Positions 7,153-11,646 of a DNA stretch of 11,646 nucleotides are shown piece by piece (position 1 is the stretch's first letter; each line of letters begins with the position of its first letter). The translations under genes were made by a program, and so were the position numbers. The notes beneath the pieces were generated by a model. It worked only from the letters and a program-made list of their open reading frames with translations, searched no databases and was not told the origin of the DNA. This DNA is from Pseudomonadota bacterium (GTDB lineage Bacteria; Pseudomonadota; Alphaproteobacteria; Rhizobiales; Xanthobacteraceae). Location of the stretch: NCBI GenBank assembly GCA_023432885.1, contig JAEZEU010000270.1, positions 1-11,646 on the forward strand, written 5' to 3'.

Positions 7153-7992
7153 GTGGGACAACAGGACATTGCCTCTGCACAAAGTTCGCAAGCAACTTGC
7201 GTGCCGGTGCAGGAAGGTAACGAAGGCGGCCTCATTGTCATCAAGGACGTCGAAAAGCTTTATAAGGCCCGCCAGGGGCAGCCGGTTCATGCGCTCACCG
7301 CCGTCAACCTGAATATACGCCAGGGGGAGTTCGTCTCTGTCGTCGGCCCGAGCGGGTGTGGCAAGTCGACGCTGCTGCGGATTGTCGCCGGACTCGACTT
7401 TCAGTCGAGTGGAACTGTGACCATCGGCGGTGAAGCGATCCGAGGGCCGAGGCCTGACGTCGGCGTTGTTTTTCAGCAGCCGACCTTGCTGCCGTGGCGG
7501 ACCGTCCTGAACAACGTGCTTGTGCCAGCAATGCTGCGAGGCCTGGACCGGACGCAGCGGGCTCGCGAGCTTCTTGACCTGGTCTCGCTCTCCGGGTTTG
7601 CCGAGAAGTACCCCTTCGAGCTTTCCGGCGGCATGCAGCAGCGCGTGGCGATCTGCCGTGCCTTGATCTGCGATCCGGACATCATCTTGATGGACGAGCC
7701 GTTCGGGGCGCTAGACGCGATCACGCGCGAGCAGCTGAACGTAGAACTCGCCCGCCTGCAAGCCGAGCAGCGGAAGACGGTCATCTTCATCACGCACAGT
7801 ATCCCCGAGGCAGTGTTCCTCGGTGACCGTGTCGTCGTCATGTCGCCGCGCCCCGGCCGCATTTCGGAAGTGCTGAATCTCGATATCCCGAGGCCTCGAA
7901 CGCTCGAAACGATGCAGCTTCCAGAGTTCAGCGGGATGTGCGCAAAGCTTCGCTATCTGTTTGCCGCGGACTCGTCGGCCGCCCATCTGTGA
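7153..7992 (+). CDS. ABC importer ATP-binding protein, NitT/TauT/SsuB family
   Basis: This 279-residue cytoplasmic ATPase drives uptake through the permease encoded next. All nucleotide-binding motifs are intact: Walker A GPSGCGKST (65-73), Q-loop VFQQPTLLPW (106-115), signature LSGGMQQR (157-164), Walker B IILMDE (177-182) with the D-loop ALD, and the switch histidine in FITHS (His215). The PTLLPWRTVLNNV stretch is typical of the nitrate/taurine/sulfonate importer group. The GTG at 7153 is the most upstream start available; conserved sequence begins only around residue 28 (LIVIKDVEKLYKA), and GTGs at 7201 and 7207 are alternatives. None has a strong ribosome binding site, so the first 16-18 residues are uncertain. 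The permease follows after 9 bases. The imported substrate cannot be told from the ATPase. Confidence 0.93.
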   Translation: MGQQDIASAQSSQATCVPVQEGNEGGLIVIKDVEKLYKARQGQPVHALTAVNLNIRQGEFVSVVGPSGCGKSTLLRIVAGLDFQSSGTVTIGGEAIRGPRPDVGVVFQQPTLLPWRTVLNNVLVPAMLRGLDRTQRARELLDLVSLSGFAEKYPFELSGGMQQRVAICRALICDPDIILMDEPFGALDAITREQLNVELARLQAEQRKTVIFITHSIPEAVFLGDRVVVMSPRPGRISEVLNLDIPRPRTLETMQLPEFSGMCAKLRYLFAADSSAAHL

Positions 7993-8001
7993 GAATCCGC
8001 C

Positions 8002-8778
8002 ATGGCCAACTTAAGCTCAGACAAGCTGAAGCATATCCTGTTCTTCGCCATCTTCGTGGCGCTCTGGGAGGCTATTGCCCGCACTGGCGTGCTGCCGGCG
8101 ATCGTATTTCCGGCACCCAGCGCAATCGCCGTGAGGCTATACGAACTGTTTCGCGGCAATGAAATCCAGCCGCACCTTCTGACGACGGCCGTCGAGGTGA
8201 TTGCCGGCTACGCCCTCGGCGTGGCCGCCGGGTTCGCATTTGGCGCCGTCGTGGCGCTTGTCCCGGCCTTCGAGAAATTCTTTTACCCGTACATCGTTGC
8301 GTTGCAGACGGTTCCGAAGGTCGCGATCGCGCCGCTGTTTCTGATCTGGTTCGGCTATGGGATCACCTCGAAGATCGTTATTGCCGCACTCGTCTGCTTC
8401 TTTCCCGTGCTGGTCAGCGTGATGTCGGCGTTCCACGCTACCGATCGAGATCAACTCGACATGATGAAGGCCTTCGGTGCGTCGCGATGGCAGACCTTTG
8501 TTCACCTGCGGGTCTACGCAGCGCTTCCCACCATCTTTGCTGGCCTCGAAATTGCGTCAGTGTTCGCCGTCATCGGTGCGCTGGTCGGCGAGTTCGTCGG
8601 CGCGCAGGCCGGCCTTGGCTATCTGATTGCCAGCCTGAACTTCAATATCGACGTGCCGGGCGTGTTCGCTGTCCTCATCGTCCTGTCGGTTTTGGGGTCA
8701 CTGTTGCATGGCTTGGTGCACTTCATTGGGCGCCGTAGCGTGTTTTGGATACGCTCTGAACGTATCTCGATTGTTTGA
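8002..8778 (+). CDS. ABC importer permease, NitT/TauT/SsuC family
   Basis: This 258-residue inner-membrane permease has about six hydrophobic segments, at roughly 10-28, 63-90, 97-118, 122-145, 178-200 and 218-243. The ATPase-coupling (EAA) loop is visible as MMKAFGASRWQTFVHLRVYA with the following ALP (154-176). The segment LQTVPKVAIAPLFLIWFGYG is highly characteristic of the taurine/sulfonate/nitrate group. It sits 9 bases after the ATPase gene and 13 bases before the binding-protein gene, so the three form one importer. The ATG has only a weak preceding purine run (GTGAGAA), which fits translation coupled to the ATPase gene. Confidence 0.94.
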   Translation: MANLSSDKLKHILFFAIFVALWEAIARTGVLPAIVFPAPSAIAVRLYELFRGNEIQPHLLTTAVEVIAGYALGVAAGFAFGAVVALVPAFEKFFYPYIVALQTVPKVAIAPLFLIWFGYGITSKIVIAALVCFFPVLVSVMSAFHATDRDQLDMMKAFGASRWQTFVHLRVYAALPTIFAGLEIASVFAVIGALVGEFVGAQAGLGYLIASLNFNIDVPGVFAVLIVLSVLGSLLHGLVHFIGRRSVFWIRSERISIV

Positions 8779-8781
8779 ACC

Positions 8782-8787
8782 AGGAGG
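8782..8787 (+). promoter_or_regulatory. Strong ribosome binding site of the binding-protein gene
   Basis: A perfect AGGAGG lies 4 bases before the ATG at 8792 and 10 bases before a second in-frame ATG at 8798. It rules out a longer frame starting at 8708 and fits the need for high expression of a periplasmic binding protein. Which of the two ATGs is used is undecided; they differ by two residues. Confidence 0.7.
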
Positions 8788-8791
8788 AAAA

Positions 8792-9886
8792 ATGAGAATG
8801 CGCTCTCTTCGAATTGCAGTTCTTGGACTGCTCGCAGCTACGGCGACCTCGCTTGTGCAGGCGAATGCGCAAGGCCTGACGAAGTTCAGTGCGTTGCTCC
8901 CTATTCCGAATTTCGATGAATCTTTTGCGCCGGTGGCCGTTGCCAAGCAGCTCGGCTACTTCGAGCAGGAGGGGCTCGACCTGTCGATTATTCCGGTGAA
9001 CGGGTCGAACGAGGTTGCGATTCAGGTTTCCGCCGGCAACGCGGATGTCGGGCTCGCATCTCCCGCCGATGCAATCATCGGCATGCAGAAGAGCAAGGGC
9101 CTTGAGGTTCAGTATTTCTATAACCTCTATTATCGGAACATCTGGCCGATCTCGGTGGTCCGCGATAGCCCGGTGCAGGAGGTCAAGGATCTGAAAGGTA
9201 AGAAGATCGGCGTCCTCTCGCTAGGAAGCACCGGCATCACCTTCGGCCGCGCGTATGCGAGCGAAGCCGGTCTCGATCCGCAGCGCGACGTTACGTTCGC
9301 CCCGATAGGAGCGGGCGCGCAGGCGATGACCGCGATCAGGCAGGGCGTGGTCGATGGCCTCGTATTTAACGACGCCGCGCTCGCCAAGTTTGGCGTACTC
9401 GGCTTGCAGACGCGCATTCTGCCGGTGAGCGAGAAGCTGAGGGATCTGCCCGACACGAGCATTCTGGCCACGCGAGCAAACATCGAGAAGAAGCGCGAAC
9501 AGCTGATCGGGTTTGCGCGCGCGATTGCAAAGGGCTACCTGTTTACGATCACCAATCCGGCCGCTGCGGTGAAGATCACCTGGAAGCTGCGCCCTGAAGC
9601 ACAGCCAAAGAATATGTCGGCGGAGGAGGCCCTGAAGCAGGGCGTGGCGGTAGCCGAAGCTCGCATGAATATCTGGAGCTCGCCGAAGACCAAAGGCGTC
9701 AATGGAGCCTTCGTCGAGCAGGATTGGAGAAACCTGGTTCAGTTCCTGAAGGATATCGGATCGCTTCAGGAGGATATTCCGACCAGCCGCATCTATACCG
9801 CCGCCTTCGTGGATCAGATCAACAAGTTCGATCGTGCTGCTATCGAAAAGCAGGCGAAGGAATTCGACATCAATTCGATCAAATAG
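8792..9886 (+). CDS. ABC importer periplasmic substrate-binding protein, NMT1/THI5-like (NitT/TauT family)
   Basis: This 364-residue secreted protein captures the substrate for the importer. It begins with a signal peptide, MRMRSLRIAVLGLLAATA onward, probably cut after ANA at residue 26. The mature part has family traits: FAPVAVAKQLGYFEQEGLDL near the start, then a GSNEVAIQVSAGNADVGLASPADAI segment like those lining the ligand cleft in NMT1-type proteins, DLKGKKIGVLSLGSTG, and AIRQGVVDGLVFNDAALAKFG. Members bind taurine, sulfonates, nitrate, pyrimidines, aromatic acids and others, so the fold does not settle the ligand. The start at 8792 follows a perfect AGGAGG; a frame reaching back to 8708 would lie inside the permease gene. 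The hydroxylase genes begin 47 bases further on, suggesting that the captured compound is the hydroxylase substrate. Confidence 0.93.
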   Translation: MRMRSLRIAVLGLLAATATSLVQANAQGLTKFSALLPIPNFDESFAPVAVAKQLGYFEQEGLDLSIIPVNGSNEVAIQVSAGNADVGLASPADAIIGMQKSKGLEVQYFYNLYYRNIWPISVVRDSPVQEVKDLKGKKIGVLSLGSTGITFGRAYASEAGLDPQRDVTFAPIGAGAQAMTAIRQGVVDGLVFNDAALAKFGVLGLQTRILPVSEKLRDLPDTSILATRANIEKKREQLIGFARAIAKGYLFTITNPAAAVKITWKLRPEAQPKNMSAEEALKQGVAVAEARMNIWSSPKTKGVNGAFVEQDWRNLVQFLKDIGSLQEDIPTSRIYTAAFVDQINKFDRAAIEKQAKEFDINSIK

Positions 9887-9933
9887 GGCCAAACGATTGG
9901 AAATCAGCACACGCGCAAGGGTGCTAAAGAGAA

Positions 9934-10812
9934 ATGAAACTGCCTCCTTTCGAATACAAAGCCCCAACCAGTCTGGTTGAGGCAGCCGCGCTCCTGGCGG
10001 ACCATCAAGGTGAAGCAAGAATCCTGGCAGGCGGTCAAAGCCTGCTCCCGATCATGGCTTATCGGCTGGCTTCACCGGCTGTGCTGGTAGACATTGGTCG
10101 CATCTCCGATCTACGCGCGATTCGCGTCGAGGAGGACGGCCTTCATCTCGGTCCGCTCGTGCGTTGGTGCGACATCGAGCGGGACGGTGACATTGCGCGT
10201 CATCAGCCGCTGCTGAAAGAGGCAATTTCGCATGTTGCGCACTATCAGGTGCGCAACCGTGGCACGGTCGGCGGTTCCTTGGCTCTGGCCGACCCGGCGG
10301 CCGAAATGCCCTGTATCGCGGTAACCTGCGGAGCGACGCTCTCGCTCTACAGCACATCAGGCTCCCGCAAGATTGCGGCGCAAGACTTCATCCTGGGCGA
10401 GCTTGAGACCGAGCTTCGCCCGGAAGAGATCATCGTTGACATCCACTTTCCGAAATGGCCAGCGAAACGGTTCTGGAGCTTCAAGGAGTTCGCCAAGCGT
10501 CGCGGCGACTTCGCGCTGGCCGGCGTCGCCGCCTATTTCGATCTGGATGATGCAGAAGTTGTAACCAACTGTGCCATCGGCGTGCTGGGGGCTGCTGCCT
10601 GCACGACCAGACTCAGGGAAGTCGAGCAAAGGCTCATCGGCTCGCGGCTGGATTCGCGAACCATCGCGGAAGCCGGAACGCTGGCGCGCGCGAATATCCA
10701 GCCGTCCGAGGATATCCATGCCAGCGCCGAGTATCGCAAGGCGCTGGTCGGAACGCTGGTCGAGCGAGCGTTGAACTCGGCTCTCAATCGATCGGCGGAG
10801 CGCGTGCAGTGA
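9934..10812 (+). CDS. Molybdenum hydroxylase FAD-binding subunit (CoxM-like, xanthine dehydrogenase family subunit M)
   Basis: This 292-residue medium subunit passes electrons from the 2Fe-2S centres through FAD to the final acceptor. The two FAD-binding signatures are present: AGGQSLLP (32-39) and TVGGSLALADPAAEMP (111-126) preceded by HYQVRNRG. The length matches the family (about 270-300). The C-terminal domain (from about 180, FKEFAKRRGDFALAGVAA) is typical of CO dehydrogenase medium subunits and related hydroxylases. The ATG at 9934 has only a weak purine run (AAAGAGAA) before it. Its stop overlaps the next start (GTGA). The M-S-L gene order matches coxMSL, but the same order occurs in enzymes for nicotinate, aromatic and other heterocyclic substrates, so CO is not implied. 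Confidence 0.94.
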   Translation: MKLPPFEYKAPTSLVEAAALLADHQGEARILAGGQSLLPIMAYRLASPAVLVDIGRISDLRAIRVEEDGLHLGPLVRWCDIERDGDIARHQPLLKEAISHVAHYQVRNRGTVGGSLALADPAAEMPCIAVTCGATLSLYSTSGSRKIAAQDFILGELETELRPEEIIVDIHFPKWPAKRFWSFKEFAKRRGDFALAGVAAYFDLDDAEVVTNCAIGVLGAAACTTRLREVEQRLIGSRLDSRTIAEAGTLARANIQPSEDIHASAEYRKALVGTLVERALNSALNRSAERVQ

Positions 10813-11288
10813 AGATCGAGCTCACACTTAATGGCATCGCCGTGGAAGCCGATGTCGAGCCGCGCACGACGCTCGCGGACTGCCTGCGGCACGTCTTCCA
10901 CAAGACGGGAACGCATCTTTCCTGCGAACACGGAGTGTGCGGCGCTTGCACGGTGATTGTGAATGGCGATGCGGTACGCTCGTGTCTGATCCTTGCCGTA
11001 CAGGCGAATTCATCCTCGATCACGACGGTGGAGGGGCTCGCCCATGGTTCGGATTTGTCGCCGCTGCAGGCCTCGTTCAAGAAGCACAATGCGCTGCAGT
11101 GCGGCTTCTGCACACCTGGAATGCTGACAACTGCTCACGCTCTGCTGTCGACTGAACCGGATGCTGACGAAGAGCGTATTCGTGAGGTCATTTCTGGAAA
11201 TCTCTGTCGGTGCACCGGTTACGTTCCCATTATCGAGGCCATTCTGGATGCCAAGTCCGCCTATAAGGATGAGAGTACTTCGCCATGA
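10809..11288 (+). CDS. Molybdenum hydroxylase 2Fe-2S subunit (CoxS-like)
   Basis: This 159-residue small subunit carries the two 2Fe-2S clusters linking the Mo centre to FAD. All eight cysteine ligands are present: Cys39, Cys44, Cys47 and Cys59 in the N-terminal plant-ferredoxin-type domain (SCEHGVCGACTV, then VRSCL), and Cys98, Cys101, Cys133 and Cys135 in the C-terminal helical domain (CGFCTPGM and CRCTGY). The length is normal. The GTG start at 10809 overlaps the stop of the FAD subunit by four bases, and its own TGA overlaps the ATG of the large subunit, so all three chains are probably translated together in matched amounts. Confidence 0.96.
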   Translation: MKIELTLNGIAVEADVEPRTTLADCLRHVFHKTGTHLSCEHGVCGACTVIVNGDAVRSCLILAVQANSSSITTVEGLAHGSDLSPLQASFKKHNALQCGFCTPGMLTTAHALLSTEPDADEERIREVISGNLCRCTGYVPIIEAILDAKSAYKDESTSP

Positions 11289-11646
11289 AGATCCGGAATT
11301 CTCTCGTTGGTAGCGCGATCGAGCGCGTCGAGGATTACCGCTTCCTGCGCGGCGAGGGCACCTTCGTCGATGACCTCGATGTGCCGAACCAGCTCTACGC
11401 GGTCATCCTGCGTAGCAATGTGGCACACGGCCGGCTGATCAACGTCGATGCCTCTCTGGCCCTTGCTCTCAGCGGTGTTCGTGCTGTCATCACTGCCAAG
11501 GATATTCCGGGAGAGGTTCCGGTAATTCCCATGCGCCTGCAGCCGTTGGAGGAAGTCAAGCCGTTCCGGCAGCCGGTCATCGCCTACGAGAAGGTGCGCT
11601 ATGTCGGCGAGCCGGTCGCGGTCGTCGTTGCCGAAAGCGCTGCGAT
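11285..11646 (+). CDS. Molybdenum hydroxylase large (Mo-binding) subunit, N-terminal fragment (CoxL-like; 3' end outside window)
   Basis: Only the first 120 residues of a subunit normally about 750-800 long are in the window, with no stop before the edge. The start overlaps the small-subunit stop (ATGA). The visible part is the first hammerhead-type domain of the xanthine dehydrogenase/CO dehydrogenase large chain: GSAIERVEDYRFLRGEGTFVDDL, YAVILRSNVAHGRLINVD, and the closing VIAYEKVRYVGEPVAVVVAES. The full protein would bind Mo with molybdopterin cytosine dinucleotide. The active-site loop that separates true CO dehydrogenase (AYxCSFR) from other hydroxylases, and the catalytic Glu, lie beyond the window, so the substrate is open. 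Confidence 0.93.
   Translation, partial: MKIRNSLVGSAIERVEDYRFLRGEGTFVDDLDVPNQLYAVILRSNVAHGRLINVDASLALALSGVRAVITAKDIPGEVPVIPMRLQPLEEVKPFRQPVIAYEKVRYVGEPVAVVVAESAA

Noticed and set aside
7014..7220. 68-codon plus-strand frame starting at GTG in the divergent control region
   Set aside because: It overlaps the ATPase gene start in another frame, spans the candidate promoter, and has no start signal or recognisable product.
8708..8791. Upstream extension of the binding-protein gene to 8708
   Set aside because: It lies within the permease gene. The perfect AGGAGG at 8782-8787 and the signal peptide beginning at 8792 fix the start.
9221..10018. 265-codon minus-strand frame
   Set aside because: It is antisense to the binding-protein gene and the start of the FAD-subunit gene, both of which are well supported. 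No recognisable domain and no plausible start signal.
9934..11646. Direct naming of the hydroxylase as aerobic CO dehydrogenase
   Set aside because: The M-S-L order fits, but many hydroxylases share it, the active-site loop is outside the window, and a linked importer argues against a gaseous substrate.

Overview
This window is ordinary high-GC proteobacterial chromosome. The GC-rich codon use, the Bradyrhizobium-like gene families and the metabolic content suggest an alphaproteobacterium of the Bradyrhizobium/Rhodopseudomonas/Afipia type. That placement rests on style, not on a marker gene. No RNA gene, insertion sequence, integrase, CRISPR array or origin was seen.

Layout. (1) Bases 1-1437 (+) hold the C-terminal part of a molybdopterin oxidoreductase of the FdhF/YdeP family; its beginning lies left of the window. 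(2) Bases 1438-1773 are a gap between convergent genes, rich in GC hairpins. (3) Bases 6757-1774 (-) form an efflux operon read right to left: a small exported protein of unknown function, a HlyD/MdtA-type periplasmic adaptor, an MdtB/AcrB-type RND pump (ATGA overlap), and a hotdog-fold thioesterase related to fluoroacetyl-CoA thioesterase FlK (14-base overlap with the pump gene). (4) Bases 6758-7152 are a divergent control region with an AT-rich stretch, a perfect TTGACA box and a 14-base palindrome. (5) Bases 7153-11646 (+) form a second operon: a NitT/TauT/SsuB-type ABC importer (ATPase, permease, periplasmic binding protein), then a three-subunit molybdenum hydroxylase of the xanthine dehydrogenase/CO dehydrogenase family in the order FAD subunit, 2Fe-2S subunit, Mo subunit. 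The Mo subunit gene runs off the right end.

How the genes work together. The right-hand operon reads as an uptake-and-hydroxylation cassette: the importer brings in a small organic molecule and the molybdenum hydroxylase oxidises it. The substrate cannot be read from this window because the active-site part of the large subunit is missing. The left-hand operon is a two-part inner-membrane efflux system with no outer-membrane channel gene beside it. It carries two unusual extra genes, the exported small protein and the thioesterase. The two operons diverge from one control region, but nothing seen shows that they share a regulator.

The points most worth following are the FlK-like thioesterase coupled to the RND pump, the exported small protein leading the efflux operon, a five-codon mini-ORF overlapping the adaptor start, and the possible operator in front of the importer/hydroxylase operon.
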